From Pseudomonadales bacterium (GTDB taxonomy: Bacteria; Pseudomonadota; Gammaproteobacteria; Pseudomonadales; Azotimanducaceae), in assembly GCA_022822135.1 (NCBI GenBank), contig JAJECH010000054.1, positions 1-64,000 on the forward strand: 64,000 nt of DNA, given 5' to 3'. Positions 35,692 through 44,510 of the stretch are shown here, in pieces. Numbering within the stretch: position 1 is the stretch's first letter; each line of letters begins with the position of its first letter. Below the pieces are notes generated by a model. That model saw nothing but the letters and a program-made list of their open reading frames with translations. It was not told the origin of the DNA and searched no databases. The translations under genes and the position numbers were made by a program.

Positions 35692-36963
35692 ATGACTCAA
35701 CATTACTCGTTTCTGCAGTTAATCCGGCAAGCGTTCAAACACCATGAGGGTTGGAAACCGGCCTGGAATTCAGTAGAGCCGCGAGACGAATACGACATCG
35801 TCGTAGTCGGGGGTGGGGGACACGGACTCGCAACGGCCTATTACCTTGCGAAGAATCACGGACTCACGAACGTAGCCGTACTTGAGAAGGGTTGGATCGG
35901 TGGCGGCAATACGGGCCGCAACACAACAATCGTTCGCTCAAACTACCTGCGAGATGAAGCGGCGCACCTTTATGAATTTGCCTTAGAGCTTTGGGAAGGA
36001 CTAAGCGCAGATCTGAACTTCAACGTGATGTTCAGTCAACGCGGCGTTCTAAACCTCGGGCACTCGCTACAGGACATGCGGGATATCGAGCGGCGCGTCA
36101 ACGCAAATCGGCTAAATGGCATTGATGGCGAAGTGCTTAGTCCCGCAGAGATCCAAAAGATCGTCCCGATACTCGACTGTTCTCCAAACAATCGTTATCC
36201 GGTCTTGGGCGCGTCGTGGCAACCGCGTGGCGGGATTGCTCGACATGATGCCGTTGCATGGGGATACGCGAGAGCCGCAGATCGTCTAGGTGTCGACATC
36301 GTCGAGCACGCAGCCGTCGTAGACATCCCATTGAATCGAAACACCGGCGCTGTTGACGGCGTTGTGATCGAACATGCAGGCGAACGAAAGTTCATTCGAG
36401 CTCGTAAGGTCGCGTGTGTCACGGCTGGAAATTCGGGTGTCGTTGCCGCACTTGCTGGTTTAAAGCTGCCGATCGAGTCACGCCCTCTACAGGCATTCGT
36501 TTCGGAACCGCTTAAACCTTGTCTTGACACTGTGGTAATGTCGAATGCTGTTCATGGTTATCTCAGCCAGTCTGATAAGGGCGATTTGGTGATTGGCGCA
36601 GGTACGGACGGTTACAACGGCTACGGTCAGCGAGGCTCGTTCGAGATCATTGAAGAGACTGCTCGCGCGATTTGCGAACTCTTTCCGGTCTTTAGCCGCG
36701 TGCGCATGAATCGACAGTGGGGAGGGATCGTCGACATTTGTCCGGACGCGTGTCCCATCATCGGTCGAATGTCAGTCCCCGGTCTCTACTTCAACTGTGG
36801 TTGGGGTACAGGCGGCTTCAAAGCCACACCTGGATCGGGATTTGTATTCGCACACACGGTTGCGGAAGACCATCCGCACCCGTTAGCCGCACCGTTTAGC
36901 GTCGAACGGTTCCACACGGGAGCGGTAATCGACGAGCATGGCGCAGCCGGAGTCGCACATTAA
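35692..36963 (+). CDS. soxB: Sarcosine oxidase beta subunit
   Basis: This 423-residue flavoprotein subunit oxidises sarcosine at the FAD site of the heterotetrameric oxidase. The FAD-binding motif is YDIVVVGGGGHGLATAYYLA (34-53). The region ARHDAVAWGYARAAD, with His near 185, is the usual covalent FMN attachment site at the alpha-beta interface. A C-terminal FNCGWGTGGFKATPGSG block is typical of SoxB. It is about 20 residues longer at the N-terminus than some homologues. The gene starts 65 bases after the dehydrogenase and its stop overlaps the soxD ATG by one base. Confidence 0.93.
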   Translation: MTQHYSFLQLIRQAFKHHEGWKPAWNSVEPRDEYDIVVVGGGGHGLATAYYLAKNHGLTNVAVLEKGWIGGGNTGRNTTIVRSNYLRDEAAHLYEFALELWEGLSADLNFNVMFSQRGVLNLGHSLQDMRDIERRVNANRLNGIDGEVLSPAEIQKIVPILDCSPNNRYPVLGASWQPRGGIARHDAVAWGYARAADRLGVDIVEHAAVVDIPLNRNTGAVDGVVIEHAGERKFIRARKVACVTAGNSGVVAALAGLKLPIESRPLQAFVSEPLKPCLDTVVMSNAVHGYLSQSDKGDLVIGAGTDGYNGYGQRGSFEIIEETARAICELFPVFSRVRMNRQWGGIVDICPDACPIIGRMSVPGLYFNCGWGTGGFKATPGSGFVFAHTVAEDHPHPLAAPFSVERFHTGAVIDEHGAAGVAH

Positions 36964-37256
36964 TGTTGCGGATCTACTGCCCTTACTGTGAATCCGTCCG
37001 CGACGAGGATGAGTTTCATTGTGTCGGTGAGGCTCACATCAAGCGACCCGAACGACCTGACGATCTCAACGATCAAGAATGGGGTGAATACCTTCATTTC
37101 CGGACCAATCCAAGAGGCGAACATCGGGAAATCTGGCACCACGCAGTCGGTTGTCGACAACACTTCAATGTCGTGCGGGACACAGAGACCTACGAAATCA
37201 GGCACGTCTATCGCATCGGAGAAGAACCGCCACATGAGGCGGTTCTCGACGAGTGA
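36963..37256 (+). CDS. soxD: Sarcosine oxidase delta subunit
   Basis: SoxD is the small zinc-binding subunit of heterotetrameric sarcosine oxidase. The 97-residue protein has the Cys pair CPYC (6-9), a later Cys in GCRQHFNV, and the conserved His-rich phrase EIWHHAVGC (56-64). Length and position between soxB and soxA are as expected. It overlaps soxB by one base and the soxA GTG start by four bases, so the three subunits are translationally coupled. Confidence 0.9.
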   Translation: MLRIYCPYCESVRDEDEFHCVGEAHIKRPERPDDLNDQEWGEYLHFRTNPRGEHREIWHHAVGCRQHFNVVRDTETYEIRHVYRIGEEPPHEAVLDE

Positions 37257-40200
37257 ATCAACAGCGACGTCTTAACACGGGCGGACGCATTGACCGTACG
37301 AAACCGCTTGAGTTCACGTTTAACGGCAAGTCGTATTCGGGATATCAAGGGGATACGCTCGCAAGTGCACTTATCGCAAATGGCGTTACCGAAGTCGGTC
37401 GAAGCTTCAAGTATTTTCGCAGGCGCGGAATCGTCGGTGCCGGTGTCGAAGAACCGAATGCGATTGTGCAACTTGATTCCAATGAGACTTCGACCCCGAA
37501 TCTGCGCGCGACGGAGATTGAGCTCGTAGATGGCTTAAGCGCGAAGAGCGCGACCACGACAGATCGTTTGGGTTTGCGACGTCTAAGTAGTCGTCTCTCA
37601 TCGTTGATGCCTGTAGGTTTCTACTACAAGACCCTGATCCGTCCCAAAATCGTCTGGGATCTAGGCGAAAAACTCATAAGGGATACTGCCGGATTTGGAT
37701 CGGTACCGAACGATCGCGATCCGGACATCTATGACAAATATCACCACCATTGCGACGTTCTAATCGTCGGGGGTGGAGCGGCTGGGTTGTGCGCTGCACT
37801 TGCGGCGGCCGAACTCGGCATACGCGTGATGGTCGCCGACGAACAGGCGGAGTTCGGTGGGTGGCTGCTCTCGAGTTCGACGACGATTGAGGATCGTGCT
37901 TCTACCGAGTGGGTAGACCGTGCTGTCACCGCACTTCGTGCGCATCCTAACGTGATGCTTCTGCCGCGAACAACAATCTTCGGCTTGTACGACCATAACC
38001 TCGTGATGGGTTGCGAACGCTTGGTCCATCAGCAATCCTCGGCACCTGGATTCGCACGTGAATGCCTTCACCAGATACGAGCAGAGCAAGTGGTTCTAGC
38101 GACTGGAGCGCTCGAACGACCGCTAACTTTCGCAAACAATGATTTGCCTGGGATCATGTTGTCGTCCGCTGTGTTGACCTATCTCAATCGTTACGCCGTT
38201 ACGCCTGGCAACGATCTTGTTCTAGCGACCACAAACGACTTGGCGTATGAAACTGCGTTTGCATGGCACGACGTAGGGAAGAGGGTCGTAGCGGTATGTG
38301 ATACCCGTGCAGATTTAGCCGCTGACTTAATCAACGGTTGTGAAGCGCGCAATATTCCAATACTCCGCGAGCACGTGGTAACTGAAGCTCACGGCAAGAA
38401 ATGCTTAAAGCGCGCGGTCGTAGCACTACTCTCTAATGACAAGCGAGGCTTAGTCGGCAAGTCGCAAACACTTAACTGTGATGTGCTTGCGACTTCGAGC
38501 GGCTGGAATCCCGTCATTCATTTAAATGCACATACGCGCACGATGGCTCGTTGGAGTGAGGAAGATGTCTCGTTCTTGCTTGACGCAACATCGCCAAGCA
38601 TCGCAACCGCTGGCGCAATCAATGGCGTGCGGAGGCTGGCAACGTGCATGAGCGAAGGAGTGGACTCGATTCGCCGACTACGTTCTTTGTCCGATGACGA
38701 ACTCGTCCTACCGCTACCTCGTGTTGACGAGATACCGCCATCGAGAGCCGACGAGGTCTTCAAAGCACCTCATTGGCGAGTTGATAGCCGAGCACCGAAA
38801 CAATTTGTGGATTTCCAACTCGACGTGACGGTCTCCGATATTCAATTGGCGGCTCGCGAAGGCTATAGAACGATTGAACACGTTAAGCGCTATACGGCGT
38901 TGGGTTTTGGAACCGATCAAGGCAAACTAGGCAACGTTAATGGCATCGCTGTGTTGGGGGACACCCTCGGGCTGTCGATGTCGGAAATTGGTACGACGGT
39001 GTTTCGACCGCCCTACACGCCTGTCACGTTTGGTGCGATCGCGGGTCGAAGCGTCGGTGCGTTGTTCGACCCCGAGCGTCATACTCCAATGCACTCTTGG
39101 CACGTTCAACATGGTGCGATGTGGGAGAACGTAGGTCAGTGGAAGCGTCCCTGGTATTACCCACAATCTAGTGAGTCAATGCATGAGGCTGTCAATCGTG
39201 AGGTTCTTGCAGCACGAAACGGTGTCGCGGTCCTCGATGCGTCGACCTTAGGGAAGATCGACGTGCAGGGAAAAGACGCTGCAATGTTTGTCGACCGTAT
39301 ATACAGCAACGGGTTCGCAAAACTACGGGTCGGGCGATGTCGCTATGGCTTGATGTTGCGTGACACGGGGATGATCTTTGATGACGGTGTAACCGCTCGT
39401 CTGGGAGAAGACCACTTCCTCATCCATACAACGACCGGAAACGCTGACGCTGTATTGTCATGGTTGGAACTATGGCACCAGACCGAATGGCCGGACCTTG
39501 ATGTTCGGTTAACGTCGGTCACGGATCAATGGGCAACCGCAGCTGTCGTAGGTCCCAAATCAAGAATGGTCGTCGCCGCGCTGTGTCCCGACCTTGATCT
39601 ATCGAACGCGCGTTTTCCTTTCATGTCGGTGCAGTCCTTAGAGATCGGTGGCATTGAAGCGAGGATTTTTCGCGTCAGCTTCAGCGGCGAGTTGTCGTAT
39701 GAGATCAACGTACCGGCGCAATTCGGTCTGTCGCTGTGGGAGCAGATCATGGCGGCCGGCGAGCCCTACGGCATCACGCCCTACGGTACCGAAACCATGC
39801 ACGTATTACGAGCGGAAAAAGGTTTCATCATTGCTGGCCAGGACACAGACGGCTCGATGACATCAGCGGACATGAACATGAATTGGTGCGTCCGAAAGTC
39901 GAATGACGTTGATTTCGTAGGACGACGTTCATTAGCGCTTGAAGACTATCAACGACCGGACCGCTTGCAGTTTGTCGGCCTCGAAACCACTGATCCTTCG
40001 CAAGTACTGCCAGAAGGCGGGCAGTTGTTGAAAGAACCTACGAAGAAAACGCCAGCGGCAATGCAGGGGTACGTAACTTCGAGTTATTTCAGTGCAACAC
40101 TCGGTAGATCGATTGCGCTCGCGATGGTAAAAGGTGGACACAACCGGTTAGGCGAAACGCTTCATTGCTCGTTACGAGGCGGTGGTTTCAGTCAAGCCAG

Positions 40201-40873
40201 GGTAGTTGAACCTTCGTTTTACGACCTCAACAACGAAGCTCAGAAAGTCAATGTTGTAGACCACGATGCTGACCAAGCGATTGCTCCGATTACTGGACTG
40301 CAAAGGTCTACTGGAGTTACCTTAAAGACTGAGGAAGTTGAAAGTCAAACTGCTGGCGTTTCGCTACGACAGTGGCGAAACTTCCGTCTGCTGACTCTTG
40401 TAGGTTCGACGGGCGAAAATCGGAAACAAGGTAATTCGCCGCCGCTGCTAGAAACCTTACCCGTGGAACCTTGTACTTGGTCGTCAGAGGATGGTGTGCA
40501 AGTCTGTTGGCTAGGACCAAATCGTTGGATGTCGCTTGAGCTAATAGACGATGAGAGAAGCGAATCTTCAGAATTCTTCGCTAGTCAACTAGGCGATATC
40601 AGTGTCATCGATACGACTGGTGCTTATTCAGTTTTTTCATTGACTGGTCCGTCTGTGAATGAACTGCTACTGAAATCGTGTACCTACGATTTCCATGAAT
40701 CCGTCTTTCGTGCGAATTCATGTGTACGAACGACGTTCGCTAAGACGCAGGCACTCGTGATCAATCAGCAGAACAATCGCATTGATTTGGTCGTTCGTCG
40801 CAGCTATTCAGATTACGTATATCGATGGATTGCGGATGCGTCTCGCGAATTTGGCATTCGCCTAGTCAATTAA
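37253..40873 (+). CDS. soxA: Sarcosine oxidase alpha subunit fused to gamma subunit
   Basis: This 1206-residue protein is longer than usual SoxA (about 960-1000). The alpha part has an N-terminal 2Fe-2S-like folded domain (residues 20-75), an NAD/FAD motif DVLIVGGGAAGLCAAL (168-183), and a GcvT-like folate-binding domain (about 600-1000) that receives methylene from sarcosine. From about residue 1015 onward the sequence changes to SoxG-like text: LGPNRWMSLELI near 1084, then DTTGAYSVFSLTGPSVNELL, CTYDFHESVF, and RRSYSDYVYRWI at the end. No separate soxG follows. Start is GTG. Confidence 0.85.
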   Translation: MNQQRRLNTGGRIDRTKPLEFTFNGKSYSGYQGDTLASALIANGVTEVGRSFKYFRRRGIVGAGVEEPNAIVQLDSNETSTPNLRATEIELVDGLSAKSATTTDRLGLRRLSSRLSSLMPVGFYYKTLIRPKIVWDLGEKLIRDTAGFGSVPNDRDPDIYDKYHHHCDVLIVGGGAAGLCAALAAAELGIRVMVADEQAEFGGWLLSSSTTIEDRASTEWVDRAVTALRAHPNVMLLPRTTIFGLYDHNLVMGCERLVHQQSSAPGFARECLHQIRAEQVVLATGALERPLTFANNDLPGIMLSSAVLTYLNRYAVTPGNDLVLATTNDLAYETAFAWHDVGKRVVAVCDTRADLAADLINGCEARNIPILREHVVTEAHGKKCLKRAVVALLSNDKRGLVGKSQTLNCDVLATSSGWNPVIHLNAHTRTMARWSEEDVSFLLDATSPSIATAGAINGVRRLATCMSEGVDSIRRLRSLSDDELVLPLPRVDEIPPSRADEVFKAPHWRVDSRAPKQFVDFQLDVTVSDIQLAAREGYRTIEHVKRYTALGFGTDQGKLGNVNGIAVLGDTLGLSMSEIGTTVFRPPYTPVTFGAIAGRSVGALFDPERHTPMHSWHVQHGAMWENVGQWKRPWYYPQSSESMHEAVNREVLAARNGVAVLDASTLGKIDVQGKDAAMFVDRIYSNGFAKLRVGRCRYGLMLRDTGMIFDDGVTARLGEDHFLIHTTTGNADAVLSWLELWHQTEWPDLDVRLTSVTDQWATAAVVGPKSRMVVAALCPDLDLSNARFPFMSVQSLEIGGIEARIFRVSFSGELSYEINVPAQFGLSLWEQIMAAGEPYGITPYGTETMHVLRAEKGFIIAGQDTDGSMTSADMNMNWCVRKSNDVDFVGRRSLALEDYQRPDRLQFVGLETTDPSQVLPEGGQLLKEPTKKTPAAMQGYVTSSYFSATLGRSIALAMVKGGHNRLGETLHCSLRGGGFSQARVVEPSFYDLNNEAQKVNVVDHDADQAIAPITGLQRSTGVTLKTEEVESQTAGVSLRQWRNFRLLTLVGSTGENRKQGNSPPLLETLPVEPCTWSSEDGVQVCWLGPNRWMSLELIDDERSESSEFFASQLGDISVIDTTGAYSVFSLTGPSVNELLLKSCTYDFHESVFRANSCVRTTFAKTQALVINQQNNRIDLVVRRSYSDYVYRWIADASREFGIRLVN

Positions 40874-40983
40874 TCGATACTAGCTCCGGAATGCCTTAAA
40901 GGGAAACCCTTCAGGTACTCCTCTAAAGGCCGAGGATTGCCCTCGTATGGAACCCGGCTGGTTTCTATATTTCCTTGGTTCTT

Positions 40984-41760
40984 CTAAGCCGCCTTTAAAT
41001 TCCAGCGCGTACCACAGAGCATAACTTGATCGTCTGAAACGTACGCGCCGCGCTCTTTTGCACGCTTAAGTATGCCAGCCTTGTCTACTACGGATATATC
41101 TAAACCCCCTAATCCGGCACCTCGACCATCCGTCGCCTCGACGAAGCGGATGTCAACGTTATTTAGTCTCATGCTCAGAACGTCACCGTCGCGACTGACG
41201 GGCAATCCGGCAACCTTACCCCAGCGATCCGCGAGTTCCACTGGATCTGGACCTTGGAGTTCGACCCCTACGAAGTCAACAGTTGTTGACTGGTCGACCT
41301 TGTCCTCCCACCCAAGTCCTCCGGCAGGCATCCAATTGCCTTCAAAGTCGTTCGGTGGAACCCATTCGATTTCGAAAAACGATGCGATCATGTCACCAGG
41401 ATGGATTTGACAGATGTTCCAGTTTTCGCGGTCGGATTCATGGGCGATTCGAATCCCATTGTCTAGCGCTCTTTGGCGAACTGCTTGTTGGTTTTCCTTA
41501 CTGTCGGCCTGGCAAATCACCATGTAGCCGCCGTCGCCGTTTCGTTTGTCGAGGTACCGACCACCGGCGGTGTTCTCTTCAACAGGCGCGACCACCTCAA
41601 GGAAGTTTCGACCGACGCACATCAACGTGTTTTCTAAACCAAAAGCTCCGACACCGGGATCAACGAAACAAGCCTTAATTCCGAGAACATTCGTGAGGTC
41701 GTCGATTACTGGTCGCAACTCGCGAGCAACGAGACAGATTTGACGTAGCTGGATGGTCAT
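40984..41760 (-). CDS. VOC-superfamily (glyoxalase-like) protein
   Basis: This 258-residue protein has two halves with VOC-like betaalphabetabetabeta patterns, the first opening TIQLRQICLVARELRPVIDDL and the second TTVDFVGVELQGPDPVELADRW near 159. VOC proteins bind a metal through His/Glu side chains and include glyoxalases, dioxygenases and resistance proteins. Substrate is unknown. It is convergent with soxA, 110 bases away, and is followed downstream on the minus strand by no gene. The gene upstream on the same strand is a GST, with 52 bases between, so the two may be co-transcribed in a detoxification unit. Confidence 0.75.
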   Translation of the reverse strand: MTIQLRQICLVARELRPVIDDLTNVLGIKACFVDPGVGAFGLENTLMCVGRNFLEVVAPVEENTAGGRYLDKRNGDGGYMVICQADSKENQQAVRQRALDNGIRIAHESDRENWNICQIHPGDMIASFFEIEWVPPNDFEGNWMPAGGLGWEDKVDQSTTVDFVGVELQGPDPVELADRWGKVAGLPVSRDGDVLSMRLNNVDIRFVEATDGRGAGLGGLDISVVDKAGILKRAKERGAYVSDDQVMLCGTRWNLKAA

Positions 41761-41812
41761 GGTTTTTCTCCGAAGCTCGTACGCTGGACGTTAAGCAAGA
41801 GCACGTGATTAA

Positions 41813-42799
41813 TTAAGACTCGAGATAGGGGAGGCAACCTGTTTTCTCGGTCAATTCTCGTACCGTAGGATCGTTCGATACCGCATTGAACTTTTCGCGA
41901 AGCGCTGCAAGTGAACGTGCGTGGTACTTTTGAGGTCTTTGCGCCCAGGTCTTTCCGGCGAGTTCGACTTCAAATGTCTCCGCACCATCCGCGATCGCTT
42001 GACTGTTCGCCACGCTCCAAGGCAGGAATATAGCTCCAATTTGGTCTCGTAGCAACGGAACGAGTGTGTCCTTCACTGCGTCCCAAGATTCAAACTCACC
42101 TTCGTTGATAGGTGCAAGCATGCGGCGAGTCCATGCATGTACATTGGGGTGGGCTCGCACGAGTTTTGCGGGCGTTGGATCCCGATTTGCGTTGTAGATC
42201 TGACCCCACATACCGAAGTCGCCAAAGCTTGGACGTGCTCCGAATAGGTACGGTCTGGAGCTTAGATGCGTTTCAAGCTGATCGAGCGCATCAGCAAGGG
42301 ACTGCTCAATCTGATCCGCAGTTTGGTCGTTGGACCCGACAAACCAGACCCGGTCGACCATGCGCGATTGGATTTGCTTGGTGATCGCTCTGATCTCTTC
42401 GTCTGACGCGAATGGATTAGACCATTCGGCAAGGCGACGTCCGCAAGCTAACTGATCAATCTCCCGACGCCATCGAAAGTGAAACATCCACTTGTTCCCC
42501 CACTCATCACCAAACTCTTCAAGTAGGCAAGACGCGAACGCGGCAGCGGTTTCTGGCGGGTGAATGGAAGGATCAGGGTATTCAGATTCCATCGCTTCAA
42601 TGATCGGTGTCGAATCTTGAATCGCTCCGCCCTCGGGTTTCACGACTAACGGAATAAGAGGCAATCGTGCGTGTTGCGTATAGGTCTCGTTGTCCTCGTT
42701 ACGGAATACCCAATCGTGAGGAATGCCTTTGTATCTGAAGTACGACCGTACCTTAACGGAATACGGTGATTCCTCAATACCAAACACTGTGTACGCCAC
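41813..42799 (-). CDS. Glutathione S-transferase family protein
   Basis: This 328-residue protein has a thioredoxin-like N-terminal domain with the glutathione-binding pattern YTVFGIEESPYSVKVRSYF and GAIQDSTPIIEAME (Asp-Ser motif near 59-60). An all-helical C-terminal domain follows with RPYLFGARPSFGDFGMWGQ near 189. It is longer than the average GST because of a C-terminal extension of about 80 residues. The specific activity is unknown. It is co-directional with the VOC gene. A 159-base spacer separates it from the small beta protein gene, including an imperfect stem (CCCGTCC 42917-42923 with GGACGGG 42940-42946). Confidence 0.75.
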   Translation of the reverse strand: MAYTVFGIEESPYSVKVRSYFRYKGIPHDWVFRNEDNETYTQHARLPLIPLVVKPEGGAIQDSTPIIEAMESEYPDPSIHPPETAAAFASCLLEEFGDEWGNKWMFHFRWRREIDQLACGRRLAEWSNPFASDEEIRAITKQIQSRMVDRVWFVGSNDQTADQIEQSLADALDQLETHLSSRPYLFGARPSFGDFGMWGQIYNANRDPTPAKLVRAHPNVHAWTRRMLAPINEGEFESWDAVKDTLVPLLRDQIGAIFLPWSVANSQAIADGAETFEVELAGKTWAQRPQKYHARSLAALREKFNAVSNDPTVRELTEKTGCLPYLES

Positions 42800-42958
42800 G
42801 TCTATCTCCTAACTGAAGTACTAGATTACCCCTGAGCGATAAATGGTCACAATAGGGTCTTATGCAACTTGACAGAACCTGCTGCTCACACAGATTCGAT
42901 GTCTTCTTGTCTTGTCCCCGTCCACACCGTTGAAGCGCGGGACGGGTCACAAAGAGGG

Positions 42959-43261
42959 TTAAGCGATTCGCGATCCTTCGAAGCTTGCGCTGCCGAATGC
43001 ACCGAGTTTGACTGATCCGCTAATCGAGTCTCCATCTACTTTCGCGGAGAACTCGAGCTTCATAGGCATCGGTGATGTGATGTTCGCAGTCCATGTCAGG
43101 TCATCGCCATTGACTGCACCGTCAGCGAGATCGATTGAACCTTGATCGCCCGATAGGGTACCTGTCAATGAATCGCCGTCCGTTGCCAGCGTGAGCGTGC
43201 CTTTCTGATCACCCATCGGGGTCTTTGTGGTGACGTCGTACTTTCCGTCGATTTGACTCAC
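42959..43261 (-). CDS. Small all-beta hypothetical protein
   Basis: This 100-residue protein is predicted beta-sheet only, with regular strands: KYDVTTKTPMGDQKGTLTLA, LTGTLSGDQG, DLTWTANITSPMPMKLEFSA, and ISGSVKLGAFGSASFEGSR. I know this pattern from conserved small cytoplasmic proteins in actinobacteria and proteobacteria, but no function is known. It has no signal peptide. The start is ATG. Upstream on its own strand is the 411-base AT-rich region that carries an operator array, so its promoter lies there. Confidence 0.6.
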   Translation of the reverse strand: MSQIDGKYDVTTKTPMGDQKGTLTLATDGDSLTGTLSGDQGSIDLADGAVNGDDLTWTANITSPMPMKLEFSAKVDGDSISGSVKLGAFGSASFEGSRIA

Positions 43262-43672
43262 AGTTGGTCCGTCCTTTGTTGATTAGTTGAAACAGTATCG
43301 CATTGTAAGCGTGCTAGATTGTGTTTATACGACCTCGCGAAACGTCTAACAACCAAGCTGAGAAAATTAGAAGCAAGCTAGAATACATATGTACTTCCTA
43401 GGTTTTTGTATAGGTCTAATACAAAGGTACGTGACGCCGTAAACACGATTTATGCGACATAAAACGAGTTTTACGTCACATAGAACGAATTAAGTGTCGT
43501 AAAAACTTTTTTTACGACATAAAGGCTACATTGTGCCGAAGTAAATCCGTGCTAAAGATCGTGTCCCGTTATACGAGTCAAATCGCGTTGAACGATGGCG
43601 CGATGTGATCTTTTGGGTACGCAAATGTTCCATCGCCCACGTTCGTTTGTGACAAGCTGAATACGATGCTTA
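43262..43672. other. AT-rich intergenic region with repeat array
   Basis: These 411 bases separate two divergently transcribed genes and hold no ORF of note. The most regular part is the repeat array at 43449-43522, annotated separately. The flanks are AT-rich and contain possible promoter elements but no clear pair I would defend. The region probably controls both neighbours. Confidence 0.6.
43449..43522. promoter_or_regulatory. Cluster of operator-like repeats
   Basis: Related copies of a 13-bp element, best form TTTACGACATAAA, occur in about 75 bases: TTTATGCGACATAAA near 43449, TTTTACGTCACATAG near 43469, reverse GTGTCGTAAAAA near 43494, and TTTACGACATAAA near 43511. The last two form an 11-bp perfect inverted repeat, TGTCGTAAAAA (43495-43505) and TTTTTACGACA (43509-43519). 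The first two are 21 bp apart. The pattern suggests cooperative binding of a regulator, possibly the protein encoded at 43673. Confidence 0.55.
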
Positions 43673-44473
43673 GTGCCAAGAATAGCGCGAATCGTGACGA
43701 CTGAATCACATTCGAAGATACCGAGTGTCGCGGGAAAATGCCGCCATACAGACAATACACATCTAGTGTCTTGCGAACTCGATAATCGACTGGCTTTACA
43801 AAGCGACCGGATCGGTACCTTGCGCGAAAGCGCGTTGCACCGCGATCTCAAATCAATCTATGCTGCGCACGGCGCTCAAACTGAGCAGCTCATCGGCAAG
43901 TACGTGGTTGATGTTCTTGACGGTGACCACGTTACAGAGATTCAGACAGCTAATTTCGGCGCCCTCAATAGCAAACTAAACGGGCTTCTAGAGACCCATT
44001 CAGTCACGGTTGTTTATCCGATCGCGGTCAGAAAAACGCTTGTCAAGCACACGGAGGCTGGCGAGCAGAGACGCAAATCTCCAAGAGTCGGATCGACACT
44101 GGATTTATTCGACGAGCTCGTCTATATGCCGACGTTGCTAGATCACGTAAACCTTGACCTTGAATTAGCGTATGTGAGCATCGAAGAACATCGTGAGTTT
44201 GATGCGAAACGGGCGTGGCGACGTAGGCATTGGGTTATCACGGAACGTCGCCTTGATGAGATCATGCAGCAGGAACGATTCGACAGTATGTCAGAGTTGT
44301 TCGGTAAGTTCGGTGAAGATCTACCTCACCAGTTCACCACCGCTACGATCGCAAGCTCGCTTGGCACTACGCGGAACAAGGCGCAGAAATTCGCTTATTG
44401 TTTTCGGCAGGCGAACGTCATCCAAGCGTGCGGAAAAGACGGAAACGCCATCATTTATCAGCGACGAGAGTAG
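43673..44473 (+). CDS. Hypothetical nuclease-like protein with winged-helix end
   Basis: This protein resembles an unnamed family that I know from Chloroflexi, cyanobacteria and other bacteria. Its core runs TLRESALHRDLKSIY, then an E near 71, GKYVVDVLDGDHVTEIQTANF (Asp80, Glu89, Gln91, a PD-(D/E)XK-like arrangement), and VVYPIAVRKTL. After a RRKSPRVGSTLDLF block and an LEVAYVSIEEHREFD-like stretch, the end (FTTATIASSLGTTRNKAQKFAYC) looks like a winged helix. The first 49 residues (GTG at 43673) do not match the family, and TTG at 43820 is a better start, giving 217 residues. Function is unknown. Confidence 0.6.
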   Translation: MPRIARIVTTESHSKIPSVAGKCRHTDNTHLVSCELDNRLALQSDRIGTLRESALHRDLKSIYAAHGAQTEQLIGKYVVDVLDGDHVTEIQTANFGALNSKLNGLLETHSVTVVYPIAVRKTLVKHTEAGEQRRKSPRVGSTLDLFDELVYMPTLLDHVNLDLELAYVSIEEHREFDAKRAWRRRHWVITERRLDEIMQQERFDSMSELFGKFGEDLPHQFTTATIASSLGTTRNKAQKFAYCFRQANVIQACGKDGNAIIYQRRE

Positions 44474-44510
44474 ATGACGGGTACCAGCGCGATTGAGGTA
44501 CCCGTCTATG

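Noticed and set aside
42917-42946. GC-rich stem CCCGTCC/GGACGGG after the small beta protein gene
   Set aside because: The loop is long and no T-tract follows in the direction of transcription, so I do not call it a terminator.
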